A stretch of 64,000 nt of DNA, from assembly GCF_947251865.1 (NCBI RefSeq), contig NZ_OX366394.1:310001-374000 (forward strand). Reading direction: 5' to 3'. The notes under the pieces are model-generated. The model had not been told where the DNA came from. It saw only the letters and a list, made by a program, of their open reading frames with translations, and did no database searches. Position numbers and translations under genes: made by a program. The stretch comes from Wolbachia endosymbiont (group B) of Protocalliphora azurea (lineage in GTDB: Bacteria > Pseudomonadota > Alphaproteobacteria > Rickettsiales > Anaplasmataceae). Positions 43,178 through 54,047 of the stretch are shown one piece after another (positions within the stretch are counted from its first letter, which is position 1; each line of letters opens with the position of its first letter).

Positions 43178-44734
43178 ATGTGGACAAAAAACAAGGTCTT
43201 CAACCGTAGGTTATTCATATTAGGTGGTATTCAGCTTACTATTTCTGCTATTTTTAGTTGTAGGTTGTATACTTTACAAGTACGAGATAGACAAAAATAT
43301 GAAGTGCTATCCAATAATAATAGGATAAAAGTTGTTACTATTGTGCCTAAACGAGGCAGGATTTTGGATAGGAATAGCGTTGAACTTGCAGTAAACAAAA
43401 TTTCGTATATTGTTTTGTTTGATGGGCAAAAAACCTTTACTAGGGAAGTTGATTTCCAGATGTTATCAGAAATTAAACCTGATGCAACAAAATCATCAGA
43501 TACAAAAGTAACTGCTCTTTATAAACGTTATTACCCGTTTGGTTCGATATGTTCTCATATAATCGGATATACAAAAAGACAGCAAGACATAAATGAAGCA
43601 GGGGTTAGTGGAATTGAATATACATATGATCATGTATTAAAAGGCAAGACCGGAAAATCTGAGCAGGAAATAAATTCTAAGAAGCGTATCATGAGAGAGT
43701 TATCTAGCATACCGCAGCAAGATGGACAAGATATACAGCTGACAATTGATGTTGATTTACAGAAGAAAATTGCAGAGATATTTAAAGATCACCAAGGTTC
43801 CACAGTGGTAATTGATGTAAATAACGGAGAAATTTTAGCATTATATAATTCACCTTCTTACGATAATAATCTTTTCACTAGCAGATTATCAAATGAAACT
43901 TGGAAAAATTTAAACAATCCTTCATTACCGCTTGTAAACCGTGCATTATCATATCAAATTCCACCTGGTTCAATATTTAAAATAATAGATGCGCTTGCGG
44001 GTTTAAAAGATGGAATAATAACACCAGAAGAAAAGTTCTCGTGTAGGGGCTATATGAAAATAGGTGAACGAAAATTTCGTTGCCTAAAAAGCAAAGTCCA
44101 TGGATATGTATCTTTAAACGAGGCAATGGCCTTCTCATGCAACACTTACTTTTATAATATAGGAAAAAAAATAAATGTAGATTCTCTACTAGAAATGGCT
44201 AGCAAATTTGGTATAGGAAGTGGACCATTAATTGGAATGTTTAAGGAAGAAGCTCCGGGATTGTTGCCTGATGTGGATTGGCGTGCACGCAAGCTATATT
44301 CAGAGTGGTATTTAGGTGATACCATTAACTTAGTTATAGGACAAGGGTATTTACTTACAACGCCATTACAGCTTGCAGTTCTTGCAGCGAGGGTTGCAAC
44401 AGGAAAGGAGGTAATTCCCCACATTGAGATGAGTAAATCAGGGCAAGACTTTCTTGATATTGATGTGAATCATGAGCATCTTAGTGTGGTTCGAAAAGCT
44501 ATGTTTGACGTGGTGAATTCTAACTATAGAAAAGGACTAGGCAGTATACAAATTGCTGGCAAAACCGGAACACCAGAGATAAACTCTAAAGGTGAAAGTC
44601 ATAAATTGTTTATCGCTTATGGCCCCTACCATGATCCGCGCTATGCAATCTCAGTGTTTATAGAACATGGTAAAACTCCACGCCAAGATGTTGCAATTGC
44701 TAGTGAGATATTGCAATATATGCTTGAAAAATGA
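43178..44734 (+). CDS. mrdA: Penicillin-binding protein 2 (peptidoglycan DD-transpeptidase)
   Basis: This 518-residue protein has one N-terminal membrane helix (FILGGIQLTISAIFSCRLY), a dimerisation domain (VPKRGRILDRNSVELA, YPFGSICSHIIGYT) and the transpeptidase domain. The three catalytic motifs are PGSIFKI (SxxK), SCN in AFSCNTYFYN (SxN) and KTGT in IAGKTGTPE. It is shorter than the ~630-residue E. coli enzyme but complete in the catalytic core. It cross-links the wall for cell elongation. ATG 43178 comes 20 bases after the deacetylase stop. In Wolbachia a pbp2 gene fits the retained lipid II pathway. Confidence 0.92.
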   Translation: MWTKNKVFNRRLFILGGIQLTISAIFSCRLYTLQVRDRQKYEVLSNNNRIKVVTIVPKRGRILDRNSVELAVNKISYIVLFDGQKTFTREVDFQMLSEIKPDATKSSDTKVTALYKRYYPFGSICSHIIGYTKRQQDINEAGVSGIEYTYDHVLKGKTGKSEQEINSKKRIMRELSSIPQQDGQDIQLTIDVDLQKKIAEIFKDHQGSTVVIDVNNGEILALYNSPSYDNNLFTSRLSNETWKNLNNPSLPLVNRALSYQIPPGSIFKIIDALAGLKDGIITPEEKFSCRGYMKIGERKFRCLKSKVHGYVSLNEAMAFSCNTYFYNIGKKINVDSLLEMASKFGIGSGPLIGMFKEEAPGLLPDVDWRARKLYSEWYLGDTINLVIGQGYLLTTPLQLAVLAARVATGKEVIPHIEMSKSGQDFLDIDVNHEHLSVVRKAMFDVVNSNYRKGLGSIQIAGKTGTPEINSKGESHKLFIAYGPYHDPRYAISVFIEHGKTPRQDVAIASEILQYMLEK

Positions 44735-44833
44735 ACTTATGAAATTGCCATATATGTTACTTGTAATTTATATATTCAAATCAGAGCTTTGAGGTTAAAA
44801 AAAAGAAACGAAAATTGCATAAACCTTTTCAAT

Positions 44834-47290
44834 TTAGTGCTTTAATGTTTCTGATGAAGGGAAGGTATTATCCTTATTTTCTATGGAGGTAGACACACTA
44901 ATTTCGTTATTATCATCAATTGAAGTAATAGGGTGCATCAAAGCAACTTTTATAACTTCATCAATATTCTCAGCAAAAATTACATTGATTTCTTCTTTTA
45001 TATTTGCAGGAATCTCTTGCATATCTTTCTCATTTTCACTTGGTATAATCACAGTTTTGATTGATCCTCTTAGCGCAGCAAGCAATTTTTCTCTCAAACC
45101 CCCAATAGCCAACACTCTACCACGCAATGTTACTTCACCTGTCATAGCAACACTTTTGTTAACTGGTATATTTGTCATAAGAGAAACAATAGATGTACAT
45201 ACTGCACTGCCAGCAGAGGGACCATCTTTTGGCACAGCACCCTCAGGTACATGCAAATGTATATCATTATTTTGAAATTTTTCGGGTTTTATACCGAAAA
45301 ATAAACAATTTGATCGCACATAACTATACGCAGCTTTTATAGACTCTTGCATAACCTCTCCAAGCTTTCCTGTGTATTTTATTTCCCCCTTGCCCGGAAT
45401 TAGGACTGACTCTATCATTAAAATATCACCACCTGTTTCAGTATAGGCAAGACCAGTTACTATCCCTACCAAACTCTCATTTTCTGCAATGCCAAAGGTA
45501 TACTTACGTACCCCTAGATAATCTTGTAAATTACCAGTCTCTACGGATATTTTCTTATTTTTATCAGTTAATATTGCTTTAACTGCCTTTCTCATGAGTT
45601 TTGCAAGTTCCCTTTCCATGCTTCGCACGCCGCTTTCACGTGTATATAAACGTATCAACTCGTATAATGCTTCATTGGTTATTTCCCACTCCTTCTGATG
45701 CAAACCATGCTCTTTTTTTAATTTTGGAATAAGGTGATGTGTAGCAATACTGATCTTCTCGTCTTCGGTATACCCAGATAATTGTATAATTTCCATCCTA
45801 TCACGCAAAGGATGCGGTAAATTTAAGCTATTTGCTGTGGCTACAAACATTACACTTGAAAGATCAAACTCAACTTCCAAGTAATGATCTGTAAAATGTT
45901 TATTGTGCTCAGTATCCAAAACCTCAAGTAATGCAGATGCAGGATCACCACGCGAATCAGAACCCATCTTATCTATTTCATCAAGCAGGAAAAGCGGGTT
46001 GCATGAATTAGCTTTTTTCATGTGTTGAATGATTTTACCAGGCATTGAGCCAATATAAGTTTTCCTGTGTCCTCGTATTTCAGACTCATCACGTATACCA
46101 CCAAGAGATATGCGAACAAAATCTCTTCCTACTGCTTTTGCCATAGACTTAGCTAAAGAAGTTTTACCAACACCAGGTGGTCCAACTAAGCAAAGTATAG
46201 GACCCTTTATCTCTTTTACTCTCTTTAATACTGCTAAAAATTCTATTATTCTATCTTTTACTTTCTCTATGCCATAATGATTTTCATCTAAGATTTTTTT
46301 AGCCGCATTTAAGTTAATTTTTGCATCTTTGTACTTTCCCCATGGCAAATCAAGCAACCAATGCAAGTAACTAGATATAACTGTTGCTTCAGGAGAAATG
46401 GGATTCATTTTCTTATATCTCTTTAAGTCAGTTATGGCTTTCTCTTTTGCTTCCTCAGAAAGCTTTGTTTCATTTATCTTTTTTTCAAATTCATTGAGTA
46501 TATTCCCTTCATCTCCATTTTCAAACTCACCTAATTCTTTCTGTATAGCTTTTAATTGCTCATTAAGGTAGTAAACTTTTTGAGTACTTTCAACCTGTGA
46601 TTTAATTGTCTTATACAAGCGGTTTTGTGCACTCAAAATACTTATTTCTCTCTCAATAAGAGCAAAAACTTTTTTTAAACGCTCTTTTGGGTTATAAACT
46701 TCAAGTATGTTTTGCTTGTCTGATACCTTTATATTTAAGTACGAAGCTATCATATCTACAATTTGATTAACCTCTTTAACTTGATCAATGGGGTCAATAA
46801 TAATCTCGGGCCGACTTTTCTTGCTTAGTTTACACCAATTGTCAAATGCATCTATAACAGAACGCCTTAAAGCTTCTAAATCAATATTATCTTCATTTTC
46901 TCCATACTCATAATGACCATCTAACGCTACTCTGGCCTCTAACAAAGTGTGAGAGCTAATATATTCTATAACTCTTCCCCTTCTTACCCCATGAATCATG
47001 ACTTTTACTGCATTGTCAGGCAGTTTTATTAATGGTTGTATAATGTTTGCTAACACACCTACTTCATAAAGATTCTCTGGCTCTGGATTATCAATAGAAC
47101 CATCTTTTTGTGCTATGAGAAAAATCTCGTTTTGGTGACTACTGCTACTTATTGCATACTCTAGTGCATGAACAGATTTTTCTCTACCTACGAATAAAGG
47201 CAACATTATATTTGGAAAAATTACTACATCTCTTAGAGGTAATACTGGTAATACAGTAGAATTAAAGTTTACAGCACGTCCAATACTCAT
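44834..47290 (-). CDS. lon: ATP-dependent protease La (Lon)
   Basis: This 818-residue protein has the N-terminal substrate-binding domain (VLPLRDVVIFPNIMLPLFVGRE), the AAA+ module with Walker A GPPGVGKTS and Walker B LFLLDEID, the sensor regions (VMFVATANS), and the Ser-Lys protease domain with catalytic Ser in KDGPSAGSA and Lys in GGLREKLLAAL. Length is normal. It degrades misfolded and regulatory proteins in the cytosol. It is transcribed after tig, clpP and clpX on the same strand, starting 15 bases downstream of clpX, so all four are probably one proteostasis operon. Confidence 0.97.
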   Translation of the reverse strand: MSIGRAVNFNSTVLPVLPLRDVVIFPNIMLPLFVGREKSVHALEYAISSSSHQNEIFLIAQKDGSIDNPEPENLYEVGVLANIIQPLIKLPDNAVKVMIHGVRRGRVIEYISSHTLLEARVALDGHYEYGENEDNIDLEALRRSVIDAFDNWCKLSKKSRPEIIIDPIDQVKEVNQIVDMIASYLNIKVSDKQNILEVYNPKERLKKVFALIEREISILSAQNRLYKTIKSQVESTQKVYYLNEQLKAIQKELGEFENGDEGNILNEFEKKINETKLSEEAKEKAITDLKRYKKMNPISPEATVISSYLHWLLDLPWGKYKDAKINLNAAKKILDENHYGIEKVKDRIIEFLAVLKRVKEIKGPILCLVGPPGVGKTSLAKSMAKAVGRDFVRISLGGIRDESEIRGHRKTYIGSMPGKIIQHMKKANSCNPLFLLDEIDKMGSDSRGDPASALLEVLDTEHNKHFTDHYLEVEFDLSSVMFVATANSLNLPHPLRDRMEIIQLSGYTEDEKISIATHHLIPKLKKEHGLHQKEWEITNEALYELIRLYTRESGVRSMERELAKLMRKAVKAILTDKNKKISVETGNLQDYLGVRKYTFGIAENESLVGIVTGLAYTETGGDILMIESVLIPGKGEIKYTGKLGEVMQESIKAAYSYVRSNCLFFGIKPEKFQNNDIHLHVPEGAVPKDGPSAGSAVCTSIVSLMTNIPVNKSVAMTGEVTLRGRVLAIGGLREKLLAALRGSIKTVIIPSENEKDMQEIPANIKEEINVIFAENIDEVIKVALMHPITSIDDNNEISVSTSIENKDNTFPSSETLKH

Positions 47291-47305
47291 AATATATGCC
47301 TCAAA

Positions 47306-48583
47306 TTAATCATTAACCGTTATAACACTACCCTTATTATTATGATTAATCGTCACTTTGCCTAATTCTACCATTTTCTTAGTAACCGTTATAGTGCTAC
47401 CTTCAAAACCTCCGTTGCCGGATATATACATAACATCAAGCAAAAGTGACTCTAAGATAGCACGTAACATCCTTGCACCTGTTTTATAGCTTATAGCTTT
47501 TTTAGCAATAGCTGATATTGCTTCATCTGAAAACTCAAGGTTTACTTTACTAAATGCAAGCAATGCTTTATATTGTTTTACTAGCGCATTTCTTGGCTCT
47601 GTCAACACATGTATTAAATCTTCGTGATCCAGCTCATCTAGAACAGCAGTTATTGGAACTCGTCCTACAAATTCGGGTATCAAACCGAATTTGATTAAGT
47701 CCTCAGGTTGAGCATCGCGTAAAGCATTTTTTTTCTTTTGTGCTTTAGACTGACTTATATCTGCTCCAAAGCCAACTGATGTTCCCTTTTTTCTTGCCTC
47801 AATAATTTTATTTAGGCCTTCAAAAGCTCCTCCACAAATAAATAGTATATTACTAGTATCTACTTGTATAAACTCTTGTTGCGGGTGTTTTCGCCCTCCT
47901 TGTGGCGGAACATAAGCAACTGTACCCTCCATAATCTTAAGCAGAGCTTGCTGGACCCCTTCACCTGAAACGTCACGGGTTATTGAAGTGCTTTCAGATT
48001 TTCTTGTAATCTTGTCTATTTCATCGATAAACACTATACCATGCTGTGCCTTTGCAACATCATAATTTGCAGCTTGTAATAGACGTGACAACACGCTTTC
48101 TACATCATCACCTACATAACCTGCCTCAGTCAAAGTTGTCGCATCGGCCATAGCAAATGGCACATCTGAAACTTTAGCAAGTGTTTTTGCTAGCAAAGTC
48201 TTACCAGAACCAGTAGGGCCAATAAGCATTATATTTGACTTCTCAATTTCAATATCACTTATAGAATGAAGTTGCACCATGGATTGACAATGGTTATACA
48301 TAGCCACAGATAAAACGTGTTGCGCATGTTCCTGACCTACAACATGCTTACTAAGAAAAATTTTTATATCTTCAGGTTTCTTTAGTAATAGCTTCATATC
48401 AGATATATGATCTGAATTAAAAGCTCTCTCTTTCTTTTGACTTATTGCTTTATGGGATAACTCTATGCATTCATTACAAATGAACACCTTTAAACCATCT
48501 GAAGAGTTAGTAATCAATTTATCTACTTCGTTTTGTGCCTTGTTACAAAAAGAACAGTAGTGTAAATCATTATTGTTATCCAT
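47306..48583 (-). CDS. clpX: ATP-dependent Clp protease ATP-binding subunit ClpX
   Basis: This 425-residue protein has an N-terminal C4 zinc finger (CSFCNKAQ ... CNECIELSH), Walker [13 protein letters not shown], Walker [11 protein letters not shown] and the substrate pore loop AGYVGDD. The C-terminal small domain carries the IGF-type loop as [16 protein letters not shown]. It unfolds substrates and feeds them to ClpP, whose gene ends one base before this start (48583 is shared). The gene pair order clpP-clpX is standard in alphaproteobacteria. Confidence 0.96.
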   Translation of the reverse strand: MDNNNDLHYCSFCNKAQNEVDKLITNSSDGLKVFICNECIELSHKAISQKKERAFNSDHISDMKLLLKKPEDIKIFLSKHVVGQEHAQHVLSVAMYNHCQSMVQLHSISDIEIEKSNIMLIGPTGSGKTLLAKTLAKVSDVPFAMADATTLTEAGYVGDDVESVLSRLLQAANYDVAKAQHGIVFIDEIDKITRKSESTSITRDVSGEGVQQALLKIMEGTVAYVPPQGGRKHPQQEFIQVDTSNILFICGGAFEGLNKIIEARKKGTSVGFGADISQSKAQKKKNALRDAQPEDLIKFGLIPEFVGRVPITAVLDELDHEDLIHVLTEPRNALVKQYKALLAFSKVNLEFSDEAISAIAKKAISYKTGARMLRAILESLLLDVMYISGNGGFEGSTITVTKKMVELGKVTINHNNKGSVITVND

Positions 48584-49209
48584 TAAACTACCTTTTGTTT
48601 AACTTTAATATTTTCAATCTTCATATCTTTACGCTCAGCTATTACTCTGTCAATTAAGCCAGTTTTCATTGCTTCTTCAGGATCCATGAATTTATCTCTT
48701 TCCATCATTTCTTCAATTTTTTTTAGTGAATTTCCAGTATGTTTTTCATAAATTTGATTTAATTTTTTCTTAACTCGCAAAATTTCATTAGCATGTATTT
48801 CTATATCAGTTGCTTGCCCCTGATAACCACCAGATGGCTGATGTATCATAATTCTTGAATGAGGTAGCGAGTAACGTTTACCCTCCGCACCAGCTGTAAG
48901 CAACAAAGAACCCATAGATGCAGCTTGACCTATACACAAAGTTGAAACGTCTGGATTTATATACTGCATTGTATCGTAGATCGACAAACCAGCAGTTACA
49001 ACACCACCTGGTGAGTTAATATACATACAAATGTCTTTATCGGGATTTTCCGATTCTAAAAATAAAAGCTGTGCTACTATTACGCTGGCCATGTTGTCTT
49101 CAATAGGGCCAGTTACGAAAATTATTCTTTCTTTTACTAGCCTTGAATATATGTCATAAGCCCGCTCACCGCGACTAGTTTGTTCAACTACAATTGGTAT
49201 AAGAGTCAT
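48583..49209 (-). CDS. clpP: ATP-dependent Clp protease proteolytic subunit ClpP
   Basis: From ATG 49209 ([20 protein letters not shown]) the protein has 208 residues, the usual length; an extra five codons from 49224 would overlap the end of tig and are unnecessary. The catalytic Ser is in [11 protein letters not shown], His in [10 protein letters not shown] and Asp in the later KFMDPEEA segment. It forms the tetradecameric proteolytic chamber used by ClpX. It starts a few bases after the trigger factor stop, in the operon tig-clpP-clpX-lon. Confidence 0.96.
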   Translation of the reverse strand: MTLIPIVVEQTSRGERAYDIYSRLVKERIIFVTGPIEDNMASVIVAQLLFLESENPDKDICMYINSPGGVVTAGLSIYDTMQYINPDVSTLCIGQAASMGSLLLTAGAEGKRYSLPHSRIMIHQPSGGYQGQATDIEIHANEILRVKKKLNQIYEKHTGNSLKKIEEMMERDKFMDPEEAMKTGLIDRVIAERKDMKIENIKVKQKVV

Positions 49210-49220
49210 ACCTTTTCCTA

Positions 49221-50564
49221 TCAAATATTATCAAATAATTCCTTTAATTCTTTCACAGAAACAATCTGTTCTTCTTTACTAGCTTTTTCTATCATATAAT
49301 CCGTCACTTTATACTCAAGCGCTTGCCCTCTAACTAATTCCTGAAATTGTCCATCTGATTTAAAATGTTTAAATACCCTGTCAAATGATACATCTTTACT
49401 GACATATTGATTTACAATAACATTCATAATATCACTTTGAGTTAATGATATTTCATGTTCTTTACTGAACTCCATGAATAGCATTGCAAGCTTTACGCGT
49501 CTTTCAGCTTCTTTACACGAATCATCTTTAGCATTCAACTCTCTTTCCACTCTCTGCTGTTCCTGTTTTACTACTTCTATAGGCAAATCAAAACTATAAC
49601 TAGCATCCAAACAATCAAATAGCTCTTTCTTAATTAAGAGATCTTCCATTTCTTTACACTGATTATCAATTACTTCTTTTACATGATCTATTAGCGAAGA
49701 ATGATCTTCAAAACCAATTCTCCTAGCTATTTCATTATCACTTTGCAAATCTTTGGCAATCTGAATGTCATTAACTCGAACAGAAAAAGCAGCCTCCTGT
49801 CCCGCAAGGGAAATTACCTGGTAATCTTCAGGAAATCTCAACTTAAAGCTTTTTGTTTCCCCTTTTTTCATGCCAATTAATTGATCTTCAAAACCATTTA
49901 TAAATGTTCCAGATCCTAAATTAACAGTAAAATTTTTGCCACTTCCACCTTGAAAGAGCTTATTTCTAATTCGCCCTTCAAAGTCAATTATCAGTTTATC
50001 CTCGTTTTTTGCTTGATAAGAAGCATCATCAACAGAGACAAAGTTAGGAAATTTTGTTTTTATAGAATCAATAAATTCTTTTATGTCTCCCTCTTTGATT
50101 TTTGCCTTAACTTTCTTCAAATTTATTTTATCAAGATCTATTACTGGCACTTTTGGCATCGATTCAAAAGATAATTTGTACAGAAAGTCACCTTTTTTAT
50201 CCTTTTTATCAAGGTTTGGTAATGACATAATATCAACCTTAGGATGGATGTGAGACTTAACTTCGATTTTTTTCATTAAATCACTTGAGCAATAGTCAAT
50301 CGTATCGTTTATCACATATTCCAAAGCTTCGTTTTTATAATTTGTAATAACAAGATCGTAAGGCATCTTTCCTGATCTAAATCCAGGAAATTTTGCATTC
50401 TTCGCTATTTCTTGTAATCTAGAGTTTATCTTTTGTTCTATATAATCACTACTAACTGTGATTTCATACTCATACTTTAGTTTATCTACACTAAGTTCCT
50501 TATAGGTATATATATTACTTAATGTATCTGCTTCGACTGCATTTTGAGGTATATTACTAGACAT
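49221..50564 (-). CDS. tig: Trigger factor (ribosome-bound chaperone)
   Basis: This 447-residue protein shows the ribosome-binding motif with [12 protein letters not shown] near residue 60 (family GFR-GK-P), the FKBP-like PPIase domain ([11 protein letters not shown] ... [28 protein letters not shown]) and the long C-terminal helical arms. It binds nascent chains at the exit tunnel. It is the first gene of the tig-clpP-clpX-lon unit. The leader 50565-50720 is AT-rich and presumably holds the promoter, though no clear boxes were picked. Confidence 0.94.
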
Positions 50565-50720
50565 TACAACCTGTTATCAATATTTTATTTATGTTTTAAT
50601 AAAGCCATTTTACCAGAATTTAAGTTAAATACAATCCTTAAGAACAGGTTCTTATACAAACAAAAGTGTACTTAGTGATTATAAATTTTCTCTTAAAACC
50701 TGAGTTACATGACTTTAAGT

Positions 50721-50801
50721 GCGGATAGAGGGACTTGAACCCCCACGAGCAAGCTCACCAGGACCTAAACCTGGCACGTCTACCAATTTCGCCATATCCG
50801 C
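50721..50801 (-). tRNA. tRNA-Leu (anticodon UAG)
   Basis: On the minus strand the gene begins GCGGATATGGCGAAATTGG and ends CCCTCTATCCGC, a 7-bp acceptor stem. The anticodon arm is CAGG-TTTAGGT-CCTG with anticodon TAG, and GGTTCAAGTCC forms the T arm. A variable arm (TGAGCTTGCTCG) is typical of class II tRNA-Leu. CCA is not encoded. Confidence 0.95.
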
Positions 50802-51057
50802 AAGAACCCTTCATTAACTTATAGATAACCACTTCTGTCATCTTATGCAATTTAAAGATTAGATTTTAGTACCACAGACTGAACTTATAATACTAGTTAA
50901 CTCCACTATGAATCTAAGCCTGAATTACTTTAACTAACATTATTGAGATAAGTACTGTCTTAGAAATATTCAAGGCTTATTCAATTTATAGTATTTACAC
51001 AATAAAAAAAGCTTATTAATATTCTTTAATTAAAGCTCTAAACTCTGGAAATTAATA
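50802..51057. other. Intergenic DNA, no gene seen
   Basis: This is an AT-rich spacer between tRNA-Leu and the BON lipoprotein gene. No reading frame or repeat of note. It should contain promoters for both neighbours. Confidence 0.5.
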
Positions 51058-51657
51058 ATGAGATTAATAGCAAGCTTCTTACTCGCAATTTTTCTGATTA
51101 CACAGAGTGGCTGTACGACTCTTGTAAGTGGTATAGTGGTAACAGCAACTGCAGCGGCTACAGCAATAACAATGCAAGATAAATCCTTGGGAAACATTAT
51201 TGATGATACAACTATAGTAATAAAAATCAATAAGGGACTCTTAAAACACGGACTGTTCTCATCTATAAAAGTTAAAGTGAGTGAAGGAAGAGTATTACTC
51301 ATTGGAAATGTTGATAATCATGAAAAGCAACTCACAGCAGAGAAAATAGCTTGGCAGCAAAAAGAGATTAAAGAAGTGATAAATGAAATAAGAGTCACAC
51401 CAATTAAAATGACTTCTATGCTAGATGTTACTGTAGATGGTATGATAACAGCAGAGATAAGCACGAGGCTTCTGGGAAAAAGAAATATTAAATCAATTAA
51501 TTATAGCGTTAATACAGTTGATAGAGTCGTTTATTTGATGGGTATAGCTCAAAATAAGGCGGAATTAAAAGCTGTAATAGCAATTGCAAGAAAAGTAAAA
51601 GGAGTAAAGCAAGTTGTAAGCTATGTGAGATATAGACATAGCAAATTGCGTCATTGA
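51058..51657 (+). CDS. BON-domain outer-membrane lipoprotein (DolP/OsmY-like)
   Basis: This 199-residue protein starts MRLIASFLLAIFLITQSGCTT, a lipoprotein signal with lipobox QSGC (Cys19). Two BON domains follow at about residues 45-112 (GNIIDDTTIVIKINKGLL ... GRVLLIGNVDNHEKQLTAE) and 120-190 (TVDGMITAEISTRLLG ... RVVYLMGIAQNKAELKAVI). The layout of signal peptide, Cys and two BONs matches DolP (YraP), which supports outer-membrane integrity at division. Standalone gene between tRNA-Leu and the IS5 relic. No sign of damage. Confidence 0.88.
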   Translation: MRLIASFLLAIFLITQSGCTTLVSGIVVTATAAATAITMQDKSLGNIIDDTTIVIKINKGLLKHGLFSSIKVKVSEGRVLLIGNVDNHEKQLTAEKIAWQQKEIKEVINEIRVTPIKMTSMLDVTVDGMITAEISTRLLGKRNIKSINYSVNTVDRVVYLMGIAQNKAELKAVIAIARKVKGVKQVVSYVRYRHSKLRH

Positions 51658-51849
51658 TGAAAATTTACTTGAGTGTTAGTACCATGTAGCTAAGCCATAA
51701 AACTCCTTTACAAATTTCGTCAGTTCACTCTTATGGTATGTATAACAATGTTACAAAAAATAATATCATAGAATTCAATAGAATAATTCCTAGAAAATCT
51801 CTACATACTAAAAAAAGTAAAATGCTATTTAACACTCCCAAGCTTAAGA

Positions 51850-52340
51850 ATAAATAGCAAACATCTATATCTTGTGCGATATGGCGTTTTATTCCTGAGA
51901 TTTTTTTACCAGCGTCATAGCCTTTTTCTTCATCAGTGTCTGCGTTCTTTACACTCTGAGTGTCAATTATGCAAAAGCTGATTTTTTCTTTCCAAACATT
52001 GTTTTGTCGGACCACACTAACTATTTTTTTTAACATGCACTCCAAAATACTTTTTTTTATTTCCTTTTACTTTTTCACTCCATTTTTGAAATAATCATAA
52101 CAATTGCGCTATTTTGGAAACTCTTTTGGTAGCATCCTCCACTGATAACCACTTTTTAGGGCGTACAACACTCCGCAAAATATATCATACAAATCAAGTT
52201 TTCTTGGTTTTGTTTTTTCCACAAGACTCCAGATCTGGTGAAATAATCTCAAACTTCTCTCGACTTATGTCACTTGGGTATACACTCCTCATATATCCTA
52301 ATTTATACACTCTATTTCTTACTTTATGTCTTTCTTGAGA
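51850..52340 (-). pseudogene. Degenerate IS5-family transposase
   Basis: Several frames on the minus strand carry pieces of one IS5-type transposase. Near 52315-52120 are the N-terminal SDISREKFEIISPDLES and GYQWRMLPKEFPK-like segments broken by stops. Near 52010-51860 are FCIIDTQSVKNADTDEEKGYDAGKKISGIKRHIAQDID, with the catalytic-Asp motif DTQSVKN. The C-terminal half with the last catalytic residue was not found. It lies between the BON lipoprotein and prmC in otherwise ordinary chromosome, so it is an old dead insertion. The rest of 51658-51850 shows no gene. Confidence 0.8.
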
Positions 52341-52370
52341 TTATGAACAGGTTCTTAGAAAGCTAGCGTT

Positions 52371-53225
52371 CTACTGGTCATGTTCTTTATCTTGCTTTAC
52401 AACAATGCATCTTTTCATTCCAGCCAAGTCGTATACGTATTCCTGAAAAGCCAGTCCATATAAGGGTATTATTTTGTCAATATTGCTTTGATCTTCGCCT
52501 ATTTCCAATATCGCAAACCCATCTTTTTTAAGGCACTTTTTCAATATTGGAAAAATACTCAGGTAACAGCTCAATCCATCGATACCGCCATCAAGAGCAA
52601 TTCTTGGCTCTTTTTGCACTTCAGCTTGCAGATCTTTTAACTTACTTCTTTTAATATATGGAGGATTGCTTATTATGAGATCAAATAAATCTCTGCATTC
52701 TATCCACGAATTTGGAAATATTTTAGCTCTGTTGAGAAGATTATGTTTCTTTGTGTTCTGGTAGGTAATTTTGTATGCTTCCAGGCTTTTTTCAAAACCA
52801 ACTCCAATAGCATATTCATACTCACTAAGTACGGAGATCAACAAACAGCCTGTGCCTGTGCCAAAATCTGCAATTTTTATTTTTTGCTTCTTATTTTGGT
52901 AATATTTTAACACTGTTGAAATTACTGTCTCACTATCTGGTCTTGGATCTAGAACATGTTGGTTAACTATAAAATTTTTACTCCAGAATTCACGATTACC
53001 TATTATTTGCGATATTGGATATCTTTCTGCTCTTTTTTTTGTTAATTTCCAGAATAGAAGTTCTTTGTTTCTTGGTACCTGATTGGTGTGATTCATGATT
53101 GTGAATGATCTTTCTACTCCAAGTACGTACTGAATGATGATTTCACAATCCAAATGTGGTGATTCAATTCTATGTGATGATAGTAGCTTTGACCCTTCTT
53201 TAATTAAAGCGCTGATTGTTTTCAT
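52371..53225 (-). CDS. prmC: Peptide chain release factor N5-glutamine methyltransferase
   Basis: This 284-residue protein has the N-terminal helical domain (ISALIKEGSKLLSSHRIESPHLDCEIIIQYV) and the SAM-binding domain with ADFGTGTGCLLISVLSE. The signature catalytic motif NPPY is in LIISNPPYIKRSKL, and LDGGIDGLSCYLSIFP comes near the end. PrmC (HemK) methylates the GGQ glutamine of release factors 1 and 2 to speed termination. Length is normal. The final residues (YVYDLAGMKRCIVVKQ) also fit the family. Confidence 0.94.
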   Translation of the reverse strand: MKTISALIKEGSKLLSSHRIESPHLDCEIIIQYVLGVERSFTIMNHTNQVPRNKELLFWKLTKKRAERYPISQIIGNREFWSKNFIVNQHVLDPRPDSETVISTVLKYYQNKKQKIKIADFGTGTGCLLISVLSEYEYAIGVGFEKSLEAYKITYQNTKKHNLLNRAKIFPNSWIECRDLFDLIISNPPYIKRSKLKDLQAEVQKEPRIALDGGIDGLSCYLSIFPILKKCLKKDGFAILEIGEDQSNIDKIIPLYGLAFQEYVYDLAGMKRCIVVKQDKEHDQ

Positions 53226-53305
53226 TATTCTAAAAACGTGTTCCTTGTATGCAAGAACAGCAAAATTGAGTATAGAATTTTGAACTTAGGGTAGCTGCAT
53301 TAAAT

Positions 53306-53428
53306 CTAAGTGTCAAGAGTAGGATTGTAAAAATCATCCGGCTTTACTGGTAATTCGGTTAGTTCGGTTGGTATTTTTGCATTAATGTTAGAAGCTCTTG
53401 GCTCTATTATAAGCATTATTTTCTGCAT
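53306..53428 (-). CDS. Very small ORF of unknown status
   Basis: This 40-codon frame starts MQKIMLIIEPRASNIN and ends LPVKPDDFYNPTLDT. It may be a remnant of a longer protein or chance. There is no ribosome site I would rely on. It lies in the 442-base spacer between prmC and rpsL, where nothing else but the str promoter is evident. Confidence 0.25.
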   Translation of the reverse strand: MQKIMLIIEPRASNINAKIPTELTELPVKPDDFYNPTLDT

Positions 53429-53599
53429 ATTCTTTGATAGCCATCACAGTATATTACTTGTTCCATATCTATATTAATTCGACCACAGCAAGTGATAATT
53501 TCTTAATATTAAAACCAATATGCGCTTTAGCATATAATTATCAGTAGCTTTCAAAGCAATTGGGCTGAGATTATTAGAGTAGTAATGTTTATTTTTATA

Positions 53600-53628
53600 T
53601 TGACTATTGAGGTTTATTATTTTATAAC
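53600..53628 (+). promoter_or_regulatory. Promoter of the str operon
   Basis: -35 TTGACT (53600-53605), a 17-base spacer and -10 TATAAC (53623-53628) are seen. It lies about 40 bases before rpsL ATG 53668. Confidence 0.75.
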
Positions 53629-53667
53629 TAAGACTTAGTTATTTTCAGAGTTTTAAATTTACAGTAT

Positions 53668-54042
53668 ATGCCTACGATAAATCAATTAATATGTAAGGGT
53701 AGATCAGGGTTAACTCGCAAGAAGAAGGTGCCAGCTTTGGGAAAATGCAATCCTCAAAGAAGGGGTGTTTGCACTAAGGTATATACTACAACTCCTAGAA
53801 AGCCTAACTCAGCACTACGTAAGGTAGCTAGAGTAAAGATTAGTGGATACGGTGAAGTGACGGCTTATATACCTGGCGAAGGTCATAATTTACAAGAGCA
53901 TTCCGTTGTTTTAATACGTGGTGGGCGAGTTAAGGATTTGCCGGGTGTACGTTATCACATAATAAGAGGTGCTCTTGATCTACGTGGTGTGCAAAATCGA
54001 AAGAAAGCCCGTTCGAAATATGGTGTAAAGAAATCTGGTTAA
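53668..54042 (+). CDS. rpsL: 30S ribosomal protein S12
   Basis: This 124-residue protein starts [12 protein letters not shown], with the conserved [15 protein letters not shown] and [19 protein letters not shown] segments near the decoding centre. The streptomycin-relevant Lys in PRKPNSA and the Lys in GGRVKDLPG are both present, the sensitive wild type. It is the first gene of the str cluster (rpsL-rpsG-fusA-tuf), with a good promoter 40 bases upstream. It ends 5 bases before rpsG. Confidence 0.98.
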   Translation: MPTINQLICKGRSGLTRKKKVPALGKCNPQRRGVCTKVYTTTPRKPNSALRKVARVKISGYGEVTAYIPGEGHNLQEHSVVLIRGGRVKDLPGVRYHIIRGALDLRGVQNRKKARSKYGVKKSG

Positions 54043-54047
54043 AATTT

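Noticed and set aside
44883..45275. 130-codon frame antisense to lon
   Set aside because: Opposite a conserved protease domain and without any recognisable feature.
50638..50653. Palindrome AAGAACAGGTTCTT near tRNA-Leu as a terminator or operator
   Set aside because: A two-base loop cannot form a good hairpin; a similar string occurs near the IS5 relic at 52346, so it may be an IS end, but the evidence is too thin.
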